The position numbers were made by a program, and so were the translations under genes. From Rattus norvegicus (lineage: Eukaryota; Chordata; Mammalia; Rodentia; Muridae), in contig NC_086023.1 of NCBI RefSeq assembly GCF_036323735.1, forward strand, positions 13,607,501-13,671,500: a stretch of 64,000 nucleotides of DNA. The letters run 5' to 3'. Positions 34,843 through 46,149 of this stretch are shown in pieces. Position 1 is the first letter of the stretch. Each line of letters starts with the position of its first letter. The notes below the pieces were generated by a model. That model was not told the origin of the DNA. It saw only the letters and a list, made by a program, of their open reading frames with translations, and did not search any database.

Positions 34843-35140
34843 ATAGATGTGTGTGTTCCCATGTGGGTAGAATACATGTTCATGTGCATGTACATGTGGA
34901 GGCCAGAAGACAACCTTGGGTACTATCCCTAGGAAGGCCACCCACCCATTTTGGCCTAAAACTTACCAATTTGCCTAGCTTAGCTGTCCAGCCAGCCCCA
35001 GAGAACCTCCCGGCTCTGCCCCCGTCTTACTGAGCACCAGAGAACCAGGATTTTCTAAACTGTTTCTGAATATCACATTCAGTCCTTGCATTCACAAGAC
35101 ACATGTTTTACTGCATGAGCCACCACTCCTCATATTCCCA
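34843..35140 (-). mobile_element. B3-like SINE inside the old L1
   Basis: tgtggaggccagaagacaac marks the antisense B3 tail side; cattcacaagacacatgttt and actgcatgagccaccactcc mark the other end. Diverged and possibly composite (about 300 bases is long for one B3). Confidence 0.55.
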
Positions 35141-36424
35141 GGCCTAGACTGGAAGTCTTAGCTGGGGCAGAAGCCAAGACAAGCAAGTAAATTTGCCATG
35201 AACAGGAAAGAAAGAAGTCAGCTTCCTCATTTGCAGATTCTATACCTAAGAGATTCTAAAGACTCCACCGGAAAGCTCTTAGAACTGTTAACACTCACCA
35301 AGTTGCAAAACACAAAATTAATGTACAAAAATCAATAGCTAGATATCAGTAACAAACATACTGAGAAAGAGATGAGGAGAGCTCTCTGCTCACAATCACC
35401 TCAGAACAGACCTAGGCAAAGAGGTGAAAGACCTCTCCACTGAAAACTTTAGAACACGGAAGTAGTTTAAGAAGACACTGGATGAGAGAAAAACCTTCCA
35501 TGCTCACGGGCGGAATAAAGACTACCCAAAAACACTTCTTGGAGAAAAGATAGTATCTTCACCAACAGTGCAGAGCTAGAGCATAGGGAACAAAATAGAC
35601 CCTAATCTTTGTACCAACTCCATATGCATCAAAAGTCTTAACATAAGACTTGAATATCTGTAACTGTTAGTGGCAAAAACGGGAAAATTGCAAGGACTTT
35701 CTGAATAGGATCTTCCTCAGAAAGTAATTCCAGCAACTGAAAATGGGAGCTCATGATGTTCAAAGGCCTCTGCACAGAGGGACACTAATTGGACAAAGAG
35801 CCTACCAGAAGGGGATAGAGTCTTGAGCTGTGTGTCTGATAGAGGATTGATTTCTAGAACATACAAAGAACTTCAGCAACTAACAAATTCCAACAATCCA
35901 ATCAGTAAACTCGGTGATGAAATGGACAGCCTACAAAGATGATATGCAAACAGCCAATAAACACAGAGAAGTGCTTAACCTCATGCACCACTGGAGAAAA
36001 GTGAATCAAGACTTCACTGTCACTTCATTGGACTTCATTTTAGTTCAGTCAGAATGTCGGTCATTAGAAAAAGAATATAATGACAAGGATACAGACAGAA
36101 GGAAACGCTTACACATTGCTAATGGGAATGAAAACTATTCCAGCCTCTAGAAATCAGTATAGAAGTTTCTCCAAAAAAATTATATAAACAAAAATAAAAT
36201 AACAAAAAAGAAAGAAATAGGCCCACCTAGGACCAACCACACTACTCCTAGCTCTTTACCCAAAGGTCTCTGAGTCAATATATCACAGAGACATTCACAC
36301 ACTGATGTTCAGTTCATTACTATTCACATCTGTGGAAGCAACCTTGGTGTCCACCAACTGAGGAACAGATGGAGAATATGTGGTACAGATATTGTGGATT
36401 TGGTCTAACACTTGCATTATGTCA

Positions 36425-36835
36425 TTTGGGTTCCCCAAATCGTACAAGAATCCATTTGTAAGATGCTGAGGGTCCCCGCCCCCAGTTGGTTCTGACAGGT
36501 AAATAAAGTTGCTGGAGGCCAATGGCTGGGCAATGAGACAGAGGGGGGACTTTAGGATTTGGGGACAAGGGGGTCAGAGGGAGCAGGGACAAGCACCATG
36601 CCAGGAAGGGAATAAGACCCAGGCTTTGAGCTGCAGAAAAGAGGGCACACCAATCATGTAAGAGCTGGGAAAGAGCACCCCAGCTTCCTCCTTCCCCCAC
36701 TGGGTCTAGTGAGTAATAACTCAGGAGTATCAGAGAGGAGCCGTTAGCAACATGGACGTTTGGGAGTGGCCCAACCATTGAGCTGTCTAAGACCAATTAA
36801 AATGGAAGGCTGCATGTGTGTCCTTGATTGAAGAA
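36425..36835 (+). mobile_element. LTR-like repeat, copy 1 of a family also at 46150-46400
   Basis: Contains aataaagttgctggaggcca, atggctgggcaatgagacag and aggggggactttaggatttg. The same order, reversed and complemented, is found at about 46150-46400. It splits an old L1. An AATAAA in the first quarter and no coding potential suggest a solo LTR, but I could not name the family. Confidence 0.5.
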
Positions 36836-37104
36836 CTGAAAACATTGGAGCAAGTAGCGAGGAACACACGTCACCTCCAGGACATTTAGAGTGGATTAAT
36901 CACTACTGCAACATATAGATACACAATGGAATGTTTCCCAGTGACAAGAACCAAATTATGTGTTTGCAGAAAAAATAAAGACAATCCTATTCCGCGAATT
37001 AACCCAGTCTCAGAAAAACAAATAGCCTACATTTTGTTCTCTTCTTTGGTCCCTAGATTTCATATAGCCCAGTAAAAGTACATATATGTAGTATGAAGAA
37101 AGTG

Positions 37105-37352
37105 AAGTTGTCTAGGGAAGTGATCTTGACCTTCCTAATGCTGAGACCCTTTAATACAGTCCCTCGAGGTGTGAGGACCCCAACCATAAAATTATGTTTA
37201 TTGTTACTTCATTACTGTAATTTTGCTACTGCTATGAATCATAATGTAAATAAATATGTGTTTTCCGATGGTCTCAGGCAATCTCTTTAAAGGGGTCATT
37301 TAACACCCCACCAAAGGGGTCATGACCAACAGGTTGGGAACTGTTGGTCTAG
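37105..37352 (-). mobile_element. URR1-like hAT (Charlie-group) DNA transposon
   Basis: gctgagaccctttaatacag, gaccccaaccataaaattat, tacttcattactgtaatttt, gctatgaatcataatgtaaa, aaaggggtcatgaccaacag, gttgggaactgttgg. The ends are imperfect inverted repeats of the type cagtg(g)ttc(tc)aac. Non-autonomous. Strand assignment is by convention and weak. Confidence 0.75.
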
Positions 37353-38121
37353 GGGATTAAAGGGGACAAATGGGGCAAAAGGGCAGGAAAAGCAAGAGTG
37401 GGAAAAGGGAGAGTACACTGCACATACAACGCATACCTTTGTTGCAATAAATATTAAAAACGCCTGAACCTTTTTAGTGCCAGCACCCATGGGGCCTCAC
37501 GGCACTGAGGGGTACCCTTATCTCAGCAGCTCCACACTTCCTCCAAGTACCGTCTGACCCAGGTGACCTTGCCACTCTGGGGCCAAATGGAACTAACTAT
37601 AATTTATCTTTGCTTAGTGTCTCTCTGGCGCTAGCGGAGGACTCTCTGGTTCCAGCTACCTGATGAAATCAGGGCTCTAGAAATGCAGCATGGGCCTGGC
37701 CTATCATGGCTCCCTGCCACAGACTCTGCTTACACTCCCAACAACCTAGTGCAATCATGACTCAGTAAACTGTAATTTACCAATCAGATTTATGTGTTAA
37801 ATTCCCAATCCACAATACATCCACACAATAAACTCACAACCAATTGATAAGGATATAAATCACCCACTGAGATAGGATAAATTTGCCTACAGAAATCCAT
37901 CCCATACCTTGGCAATTCAACACCACCCGGATCTGGGTCATCCTTCTCCGTCTCCATCTTGATTCTCCTCCCTTCCTCTTCTCTATCGCCTTACAAAAGC
38001 TTTGTCCCTGCTTTATTTTTTATCGTCCAATCATGGCCTTGGCCTAACTTGTGCCAGCCCTCACCTGCATATAGATATCAACCTTCATACCTTTATGAAT
38101 GTTTTTTATTTTTTAAACTAT
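37353..38121. other. Intron 8, unclassified, possibly LTR-derived
   Basis: 37480-38050 has LTR-like composition (ccaatcagatttatgtgtta, pyrimidine-rich ctccgtctccatcttgattctcc), but I do not recognise the family. Confidence 0.35.
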
Positions 38122-38510
38122 TCTCATAGTTTTGTCAACTTGACATAAACTACAATTATCTAAGAAAAAAAAGCTCAACTGAGAAAATGAATCCACCAGA
38201 CTGGTGCCGTGGTGTCTTGGTTAATGAATGACACAGGAGGACCCAGATCACTGTGGGTTGTCCCAGTCCCAGCCTTAGGTATGTGAGATTGATGTGTACA
38301 AGAGAGTGGCCATGGGAAGCAAGGCAGTAAACAGCATTGCTCTATGGCCTCAGCTTCTGATCCTGCCTTCATGTTCCTGTCTTGAGTTTCTGTCCTGTTT
38401 TCTTTCCTTGATGGAGTTGACCTAAGGGCTGTAAGCCAAATACACCCTTTTCTTCCCCAGTTGCTTTTTGTCATGGTATTTTATTGCAGCAATAGAAATC
38501 CTAAGACAAA
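38122..38510 (+). mobile_element. MaLR-like LTR or related rodent repeat
   Basis: ttgtcaacttgacataaact, agctcaactgagaaaatgaa, gtgtcttggttaatgaatga, ccatgggaagcaaggcagta, aaatacacccttttcttccc and gcagcaatagaaatcctaag form the well-known order of a frequent rodent LTR. Subfamily not resolved. Confidence 0.6.
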
Positions 38511-38721
38511 AAGAAAATGAAATAACACGACCAATGTGGTTTCACTACAGTCAACATGACTTCTCTAGATACCATTCATTGGAGGCCCCAGCCTGTCAGT
38601 TCCAAAGAGATCAGCAGCAGTGAAATAAAACCAAACTCGTTACCATTTTCCAGCTTACTGATTTCCCTTCTTAAAATGCCTTCCTTATTAAAAATCTCTT
38701 AGGTCTTTAACTTTCCCTTCT

Positions 38722-38893
38722 ACTAGTTGGGTGTGTGTGAGAGAGGGAGAGAATGTTACCCTCAGAGACCAGAAGAGGGCTCAGATCCCTTGGGGCTGGA
38801 GTAGTAGGCCACCCTACCTGGGTGCTAGGTACTGAACTCAGTTCCTCTGTAAGAGCACCGAGCACTCTTAACACTGAGTGCCCCTCTCCAACT
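38722..38893 (-). mobile_element. B3-like SINE
   Basis: gaccagaagagggctcagat, cctgggtgctaggtactgaa, ctcagttcctctgtaagagc, actcttaacactgagtgccc; antisense. Confidence 0.75.
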
Positions 38894-39267
38894 CCATTCT
38901 TGTAATATTGATATATTATAGAAATAAAACACTGCTAAGAAATTAACATTTTTATCAGCCAGGCAAGTTACTGTCATTCTTTAGAACATTCTTCCTAGAT
39001 ATGTTAACCATTTTATCCATATAATTTCATGTTTTCTTTCGACTAAATATTTATTTCTGCCTATTTACTGAATGTTCTAGTCTAATAGCTAGTGTTTAGA
39101 AAGTTTTTAATATTGAGATTATAGGTTGCAATATATAAAAATTCACATAAAAATTCTAGTTAGAGGATCAAAAAGAAAATGCTCACAGTTTAATATCATA
39201 ATTTATGTTTTATTTCCATTTAAAAGAAACAGCACCTGGACACTGTTACAGCACTCAAGTTCTACAT

Positions 39268-39281
39268 TTTACCCTCACTTT
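39268..39281 (+). repeat. Left target-site duplication of the truncated L1
   Basis: tttaccctcacttt, identical to 41373-41386. The final T residues merge with the L1 poly(T), so the true length may be 11-14 bases. Confidence 0.9.
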
Positions 39282-41372
39282 TTTTTCTCTTTTTTTTTTC
39301 TCTTTTTTTTTTCTTTTTTTATTAACTTGAGTATTTCTTATATACATTTTGAGTGCTATTCCCTTTCCCAGATTCCAGGCAAACATCCCCCTAATCCCTC
39401 CCCATCCCCTTCTTTACGGGTGTTCCCCTCCCCATCCTCCCCCCATTGCCACTCTCCCCCCAACAATCTAGTTCACTGGGGGTTCAGTCTTAGCAGGACC
39501 CAGGGCTTCCCCTTCCAATGGTGCTCTTACTAGGATATTCATTGCTACCTATGAGGTCAGAGTCCAGGGTCAGTCCGTGTATAGTCTTTAGGTAGTGGCT
39601 TAGTCCCTGGAAGCTCTGGTTGCTTGGCATTGTTGTTCATATGGGGTCTCAAGCCCCTTCAAGCTCTTCCATTTCTTTCTCTGATTCCTTCAACGGGGGT
39701 CCTGTTCTCAGTTCAGTGGATTGCTGCTGGCATTCGCCTCTGTATTTGCTGTATTCTGGCTGTGTCTCTCAGGAGCGATCTACATCCGGCTCCTGTCGGT
39801 CTGCCCTTCTTTGCTTCATCCATCTTGTCTAATTGGATGGCTGTATATGTATGGGCCACATGTGGGGCAGGCTCTGAATGGGTGTTCCTTCTGTGTCTGT
39901 TTTAATCTTTGCCTCTCTATTCCCTGCCAAGGGTATTCTTGTTCCCCTTTTAAAGAAGGAGTGAAGCATTCACATTTTGATCATCCGTCTTGAGTTTCAT
40001 GTGTTCTAGGCATCTAGGGTAATTCAAGCAATTGGGCTAATAGCCACTTATCAATGAGTGCATACCATGTGTGTTTTTCTGTGATTGGGTTACCTCACTC
40101 AGGATGATATTTTCCAGTTCCAACCATTTGCCTACGAATTTCATAAAGTCATTGTTTTTGATAGCTGAGTAATATTCCATTGTGTAGATGTACCACATTT
40201 TCTGTATCCATCCCTCTGTTGAAGGGCATCTGGGTTCTTTCCAGTTTCTGGCTATTATAAATAAGGCTGCGATGAACATAGTGGAGCACGTGTCTTTTTT
40301 ATATGTTGGGGCATCTTTTGGGTATATGCCCAAGAGAGGTATAGCTGGATCCTCAGGCAGTTCAATGTCCAATTTTCTGAGGAACCTCCAGACTGATTTC
40401 CAGAATGGTTGAACCAGTCTGCAATCCCACCAACAATGGAGGAGTGTTCCTCTTTCTCTGCATCCTCGCCAGCATCTGCTGTCACCTGAGTTTTTGATCT
40501 TAGCCATTCTCACTGGTGTGAGGTGAAATCTCAGGGTTGTTTTGATTTGCATTTCCCTTATGACTAAAGATGTTGAACATTTCTTTAGGTGTTTCTCAGC
40601 CATTCGGCATTCCTCAGCTGTGAATTGTTTGTTTAGCTCTGAACCCCATTTTTAATAGGGTTATTTGTCTCCCTGCGGTCTAACTTCTTGAGTTCTTTGT
40701 ATATTTTGGATATAAGGCCTCTATCTGTTGTAGGATTGGTAAAGATCTTTTCCCAATCTGTTGGTTGCCATTTTGTCCTAACCACAGTGTCCTTTGCCTT
40801 ACAGAAGCTTTGCAGTTTTATGAGATCCCATTTGTTGATTCTTGATCTTAGAGCATAAGCCATTGGTGTTTTGTTCAGGAAATTTTTTCCAGTGCCCATG
40901 TGTTCCAGATGCTTCCCTAGTTTTTCTTCTTTTAGTTTGAGTGTATCTGGTTTGATGTGGAGGTCCTTGATCCACTAGGACTTAAGCTTTGTACAGGGTG
41001 ATAAGCATGGATCGATCTGCATTCTTCTACATGTTGACCTCCAGTTGAACCAGCACCATTTGCTGAAAATGCTATCTTTTTTCCATTGGATGGTTTTGGC
41101 TCCTTTGTCAAAAATCAAGTGACCATAGGTGTGTGGGTTCATTTCTGGGTCTTCAATTCTGTTCCATTGGTCTATCTGTCTGTCTCTGTACCAATACCAT
41201 GCAGTTTTTATCACTATTGCTCTGTAATACTGCTTGAGTTCAGGGATAGTGATCCCCCCTGAAGTCCTTTTATTGTTGAGGATAGTTTTAGCTATCCTGG
41301 GTTTTTTGTTATTCCAGATGAATTTGCAAATTGTTCTGTCTAACTCTTTGAAGAATTGGATTGGTATTTTGA
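39282..41372 (-). mobile_element. 5'-truncated young rat L1
   Basis: About 2.09 kb on the minus strand: poly(A) (seen as T-rich 39282-39320), 3' UTR, and the last third of ORF2. It is truncated at the point matching position 5252 of the full-length L1 and closely similar to that element throughout. The target-site duplication is perfect. Its ORF2 remnant is broken differently: an AAG codon became TAG at 40975-40977 and one A is missing near 40650. It retains the 10 bases deleted in the other copy near 5885. Confidence 0.95.
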
Positions 41373-41386
41373 TTTACCCTCACTTT
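41373..41386 (+). repeat. Right target-site duplication of the truncated L1
   Basis: tttaccctcacttt, identical to 39268-39281, adjoining the truncated 5' end of the L1. Confidence 0.9.
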
Positions 41387-41554
41387 AAAAGAATGGTGCA
41401 CTTTGGCCTCTGAAGCTCTTTACTAATTGTAGGGCATGACAGATTCCTTTGCAAGCATATAGGTGTTCTGTGAACCAGGCCTAATTTACACTCTAGGCTC
41501 ACCCATCAATATTGCCTGACTCACATTTTTAAATTTTATTTTTTGATTATTCTT

Positions 41555-41717
41555 TTTATGTCTGAGTGCTCTGTCTGCATGTACACCTGCATGCCAGAAG
41601 AGAGCATCAGATTCCTTTATAGATGGTCATGAACCACCATGTGTCTGCTAGGAATTGAACTCAGGACCTCTGGAAGAGCAGCCAGTGCTCTTAACTGCTG
41701 AGTCATCTCACCAACCC
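41555..41717 (-). mobile_element. B2/B3-type SINE
   Basis: gtacacctgcatgccagaag, gaaccaccatgtgtctgcta, ggaattgaactcaggacctc, tggaagagcagccagtgctc, ttaactgctgagtcatctca, ccaacccc. Confidence 0.88.
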
Positions 41718-42640
41718 CTACCTGACTCATATTTTGTGTTGAAAGTTTATATTAGATGTGTCTAGCCTTTATACCATTGTTGATTTAGTTTACTATCTGA
41801 AACAATCCCCTACCTCAAATCTGTCATTCTGGACTTTCTCTTTGAATAGATGGTGTCTTCTCTGTGAAGGCTCTCCCAAACATTCTCACAGGATAATTGC
41901 TTCTCCCTGCCTGCAAACCTAACTAAAAGACACTTTTAAAAGTAATTTAAAGAGACTCTGGTAAAGCTATTTTCTACCATCTATAATTCTCTGAAATTTT
42001 TCTTCTATTCTTCACAACATGTTTTTTCTAAACTTCATCACTTGCCATCTTAACTATGTCTTTTCCTTACTGAGCCAAATCTCTGGACCGTCAGACAATG
42101 CCCAAAGCCACTTCTCCCACCCTTCTCCATGCACATGTAATCTTCATCAACAAAACAAAGGTGCTCAGAACACCCTCAAAACCACGTCCACCTTCAGGAA
42201 GCCCATGCAGAAGGATGGAGGAAGACGCTAGAGAACACTCAGCTAATGGTGACTGCATCCTGATGGTTGGTTCTTGCTTTGCTATCATTATTTTTTCATA
42301 TTTACATTATTAAAAGGGAAATTTTACTTTTGCTTATTTATGCAGTGAGGATCCGACAGAGTTTGCTCTGTATAATGAGCTAGCTTTCTCCACATCTTTT
42401 ACCAGGCAACCATTTCCACAGTGATTTCCAATGCTGCTCTCTATGCGGGTACCGAATTCCTATATATTCTGCCGCATTAGTCTAATAATCCCTTCTAGTC
42501 TATACTGATATTCAGTATCATTTTTATTAATAAACATGTACAGGTTGTTCTAATGCCTGCTGAGATCAGCCTCTGTCCTCTGCTTCTCTAAGGTTTTCCT
42601 AGATAGTTTGCAAAACTGCAGTGCTCTTCTCAATGATGAT
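41718..42640. other. Intron 8, no feature assigned
   Basis: Single-copy-looking. Phrases near 41840-41900 (ctctgtgaaggctctcccaaac) hint at L2-type ancient sequence. Nothing firm. Confidence 0.4.
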
Positions 42641-42644
42641 ACAT

Positions 42645-42828
42645 TAACAGAATAAGCCAGATGCAGAAAAAATATTGCATGTTCTCGCTCAAATGTGAAA
42701 CTAAAAATATGGATCTCAAAAAAGAATTAAGTTGTAATCACTAGACACTAGAAAGAGTGGGGCAGTGAAGTTGGATATTGAGTACCAAAATATGTCCAGT
42801 AGGAGGAAATGGTTTTACTCAGGAGAGA
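42645..42828 (+). mobile_element. Ancient L1 3' end fragment
   Basis: agaataagccagatgcagaa, atattgcatgttctcgctca, aaatgtgaaactaaaaatat, agtgaagttggatattgagt: order of old mammalian L1 ORF2 end / 3' UTR. Confidence 0.6.
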
Positions 42829-42963
42829 TCTACATCCGGCTCCTGTCGGTCTGCACTTCTTTGTATGGGCCACATGTGGGGCAGGCTCTGAATGGGTGAT
42901 CCTTCAGTCCCTGTTTTAATCTTTGCCTCTCTATTCCCTGCCAAGGGTATTCTTGTTCCCCCC
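42829..42963 (-). mobile_element. L1 3' UTR fragment with internal deletion
   Basis: Antisense L1 3' UTR: agagatctacatccggctcc, tgtcggtctgcacttctttg, then directly tatgggccacatgtggggca. The intact copy at 39768-39860 has about 44 more bases at that junction. Ends gggtattcttgttcccc, next to the ID element. Confidence 0.8.
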
Positions 42964-42975
42964 CCCCCTTTTTTT

Positions 42976-43070
42976 TGGTTCTTTTTTTTTTCGGAGCTGG
43001 GGACCGAACCCAGGGCCTTGCGCTTCCTAGGCAAGCGCTCTACCACTGAGCTAAATCCCCAACCCCCTGA
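42976..43070 (-). mobile_element. ID SINE, young
   Basis: Antisense ID with ggttctttttttttt tail, tcggagctggggaccgaacc, cagggccttgcgcttcctag, gcaagcgctctaccactgag, ctaaatccccaaccccc. ccccc plus a T-run flanks both sides (about 42964-42975 and 43071-43082), a likely low-complexity target-site duplication. Closer to consensus than the copy at 30292. Confidence 0.93.
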
Positions 43071-43082
43071 CCCCCTTTTTTT

Positions 43083-43576
43083 AACCCTGTTTGCTTCTTT
43101 AAATTTTTAATTCAAAATGATCCTTTCACATTCCTGGACTTAGACAAAACTATGTCTTCCTTAACAAAATAACTTTATTTAGTAACAAATCAGGAAGTGA
43201 TATTTGAAACTAAGAAAGTAATGGACATTGTATCTTGAACATCTAACAGATATAAATGTAGACATGGGTAACAGTGAGAGATTTCTATTTTAGTTTGCCA
43301 ACAGACTAGAATTAACGTACTTGTCAGGTTTTAAGTCCGATGAACTAAAAGGATTTTCAGCTAACTTTGTGACAGCATTCCGTTATTCATAAGCCAATTT
43401 GAATAAAGCTTTTTTAGGGGAACTTTGGCATGTAAACATATCATAGAACATCTACCAAAGGGAGTGTAGTGAAGCTTTACTCAGACCAAGAGTATACAAC
43501 CCTCGTGCTAAAGCCTAACCCTTATGTGCAAATACAAAGGAATAGAGCAGAAAAAATCACTCATTTGGAGAAGAAA
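43083..43576. other. Intron 8, no feature assigned
   Basis: AT-rich, no recognised repeat. Confidence 0.4.
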
Positions 43577-43800
43577 GCTGAGGCCTGGAGGCACAGCCCT
43601 GTAATTCCAACTCCTTGGGGATGTGAGGTGGGTGAGTAACTTAAAATAAAAGGGTTTGGGGGCTCAGCAACAGAGCACCTACCTACCATGTGTGAGCCCC
43701 TGAGCCCTGGGTTCAATTCCCAGCCCTGGAGGGAGAGGAGGGAAGAAGGAGAAGGATTGGGAAGAAGAAAAGGGAGAGAGGGAGGGGGGAAGGAGGGATG
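43577..43800 (+). mobile_element. B1 fragment, ID-like SINE and purine-rich tail
   Basis: gcctggaggcacagccctgt, aattccaactccttggggat (B1-like), then gggggctcagcaacagagca, cctgggttcaattcccagcc (ID-like), then about 70 bases of AGG-rich purines. It may be a composite B4-type element or two insertions. Confidence 0.5.
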
Positions 43801-44347
43801 GTGGCTATTCTTTGTCCTCCATCTTGGATACAGTGTTTGTTAATGGCTACACATCACGTAGGTTACATCGCAATAAATTTAATTTTAAAGAACCAAAGTA
43901 ACAGAAGATAAATGCTTTTACATGAAAGTTTATTAGTGATTTTCCCCAAAAATCCTGATGATGACATTTTTGTTGAAATTTTGCAGGACAGAAATTGGCA
44001 TCTTTCATAATACTGTCATCATACTCATAAACATGGCTTTCTTGATCACGAATATTTAAGATTTTCTTTATACCATCATAGTGAGGGATTATTTTGATAA
44101 TATTCATAATATCTCATTTTTATGAAGTAGTCTTATAAGAAATAATGGTGAAAATGAAAGTACAGTATAATATTTTTGAAGATGGTTTTGATCTAGTTTA
44201 TCCCGGTCTCCTCTTCTTGAACAATGTCTCTGGGGATATGTTTTACAAAAGACCTAGTTTTGGAAAAGTAATGGGAATTTTAGAGCATAGTACCTACCTG
44301 GAAGAAGCTAGTCACTGGGGACAAATCTTTGACGGTATCTTATCTCT

Positions 44348-44350
<3 letters not shown>
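43801..44350. other. Intron 8, AT-rich sequence with an unexplained minus-strand frame
   Basis: A minus-strand frame of 86 codons (44107-43847) reads without a stop. Its peptide (NIIKIIPHYDGIKKIL, then NIRDQESHVYEYDDS) is not something I recognise. No poly(A), splice or promoter signal supports a gene. Confidence 0.35.
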
Positions 44351-44387
<37 letters not shown>

Positions 44388-44914
44388 TGTGTGTGTGTGT
44401 GTCTGTGTGTGTGTCTGTGTCTGTGTCTGTGTGTGTGTCTGTGTGTGTGTGTCTGTGTGTGTGTGTCTGTGTGTGTGTGTCTGTGTCTGTGTCTGTGTGT
44501 GTGTGTGTCTGTGTCTGTGTCTGTGTCTGTGTCTGTGTGTGTGTCTGTGTGTGTGTGTGTCTGTGTGTGTGTGTCTGTGTGTGTGTGTGTCTGTGTGTGT
44601 GTGTCTGTGTCTGTGTCTGTGTGTGTGTCTGTGTGTGTGTATGTGTCTGTGTGTGTGTGTGTCTGTGTGTGTGTCTGTGTCTGTGTGTATGTCTGTGTCT
44701 GTGTGTGTATGTGTCTGTGTGTGTGTGTCTGTGTGTGTGTCTGTGTCTGTGTGTATGTCTGTGTCTGTGTGTGTATGTGTCTGTGTGTGTGTGTGTCTGT
44801 GTGTGTGTCTGTGTCTGTGACTGTGTCTGTGTGTGTGTGTCTGTGTGTGTGTGTTTGTGTGTGTGTGTCTGTGTGTGTGTGTGTGTGTGTGTCTGTGTGT
44901 GTGTGTGTGTGTGT
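44351..44914. repeat. Long TG / CTGTGT hexanucleotide tract (564 bases)
   Basis: (TG)n interspersed with single C every 6, 8 or 10 bases (tgtgtc, tgtgtgtc units) and rare ATG. About 60 bases near 44660-44720 recur at 44725-44785, so segments have duplicated. All frames are open, so the 150-270 codon cysteine/valine-rich frames are artefacts. Confidence 0.98.
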
Positions 44915-45199
44915 ATTCATCCCTCTCTTTTCCCTTTCACACCTCCCTGCACCGTGAATAAACTTCATTGCCACCTATTCTTCCTGCTGTGACATTTTGC
45001 AGCAGTGTGACATGACTCTTTGAAATTTGAAAATTCATGTGAACCTGGAATATCTCTACAGCAATGTGTTTGGAATCAGGGTCTTTGTAGAAATAACTTG
45101 GTAAGAGGAGGTAGTATATTCTAGAGTGAGCTCTAAACCTAATGCGAGGGAAGGACACATAGAGTCACACAAGAAGACTCTGTGCGGTGACACAATGCT

Positions 45200-45512
45200 T
45201 TAACACAAAGCCACAAACAGCTTAAGGCAGGAGGATTTATTCTGGCTCTTGATCTCAGAGGGTTTGAGTTGATGGTCCTTTGTCCCTGTGCACTTAGGCC
45301 AGAAGGAGTACATGGTAAAGAAGCATATTCTAGTAGACAAAAAGCAAGGGGGGTGGGGAGGAGAAAAGCAGGGGCTGGGAACAACATATCCCAAGGATCT
45401 AATTCTTCCTAAAATTCCCATAACCTCCCAAAATAGTACCACCAAACTCAGGACCAAACGGTCAACATATGAGTCTACTGGAGACATTTTATATTCAAAC
45501 CATAACAAAGCC
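45200..45512 (-). mobile_element. MaLR-like LTR, antisense
   Basis: aaggcaggaggatttattct, ctcttgatctcagagggttt, aagaagcatattctag, ccataacctcccaaaatagt, atatgagtctactggagaca, attcaaaccataacaaag resemble the reverse complement of MST/MT-type LTRs. Family not certain. Confidence 0.5.
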
Positions 45513-46149
45513 CACATAAAGAAGAGGGCAGAACCGGAGGAAGACAGTTACAATTGGAGTATGGCAGGATCAGAGAGAAGCTGGAGATAGCAAGGAAGGA
45601 CTCGTTCCTAGCAAATCCAGCAGAATGGCAGCTCTGTTGACACCTTGATTTTACTCTGCTAGTCTCAAGGACAGCAACAGTATCATTTCTATTGCTTTAA
45701 GCCAACCAACCTGTAGCCTAGACGGCAGGAAACTGCTGCAACAATTAAGGTAGATGCCTGCTGTTTTACTACAACTTAATTATGTAGACATGATACTGTG
45801 TGGAGTTTATTTTTATAGGAAAATGAAGCGGTATTATATCAATCCACTCTATATTTTCCTGAGGGTGTGCACATGCTTCTCCCTACCACCCCAATGTATA
45901 GATTCCCAAAAGAAAGACAAATGTAGAGTCTTACATTTTAAATATTTTAAACAGCTCAGTGGCTTGAACACTCCCTAACTCCACATGGCTAACACATACA
46001 CCCCTCCGATATTCCTGAGTTAATACTTACTAAATTTATACTTTATCTTTGCTGCCTTTGACCCTGCTGAGCAGCCCTCCTGGGGCTGCTTTCCCCTTGC
46101 ACCTATACATCGGCTGTCTTGCCCTCCTGTACCTTTCCGGTACAATCTG
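45513..46149. other. Intron 8, no feature assigned
   Basis: No recognised repeat or gene. Confidence 0.4.

Larger units (their letters stand above)
34595..37010 (+). mobile_element. Old rodent L1 ORF2 / 3' end, interrupted
   Basis: RT region at 34611-34830 (ctctcagtagctacagaaaa, aagctcaacatagtgaaggt, gacacttgctccacttttat); resumes at about 35143 (actggaagtcttagctgggg) and runs with gattctaaagactccaccgg, ggattgatttctagaacata, gtgcttaacctcatgcacca, cattgctaatgggaatgaaa; late part near 36900-37010. Interruptions are a B3-like SINE (34843-35140) and an LTR-like repeat (36425-36835). Many stops. Confidence 0.75.

Noticed and set aside
30292..43070. tRNA-like heads in the ID, B2 and B3 elements as possible tRNA genes
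   Set aside because: They are SINE heads with SINE bodies and A-rich or CA-rich tails; none has an intact cloverleaf that I can draw.
44145..44992. Open frames of 155-270 codons, rich in Cys/Val or Thr/His, on both strands
   Set aside because: They are translations of the TG/CTGTGT microsatellite, which has no stop in several frames. There is no promoter, splice site or conserved domain.
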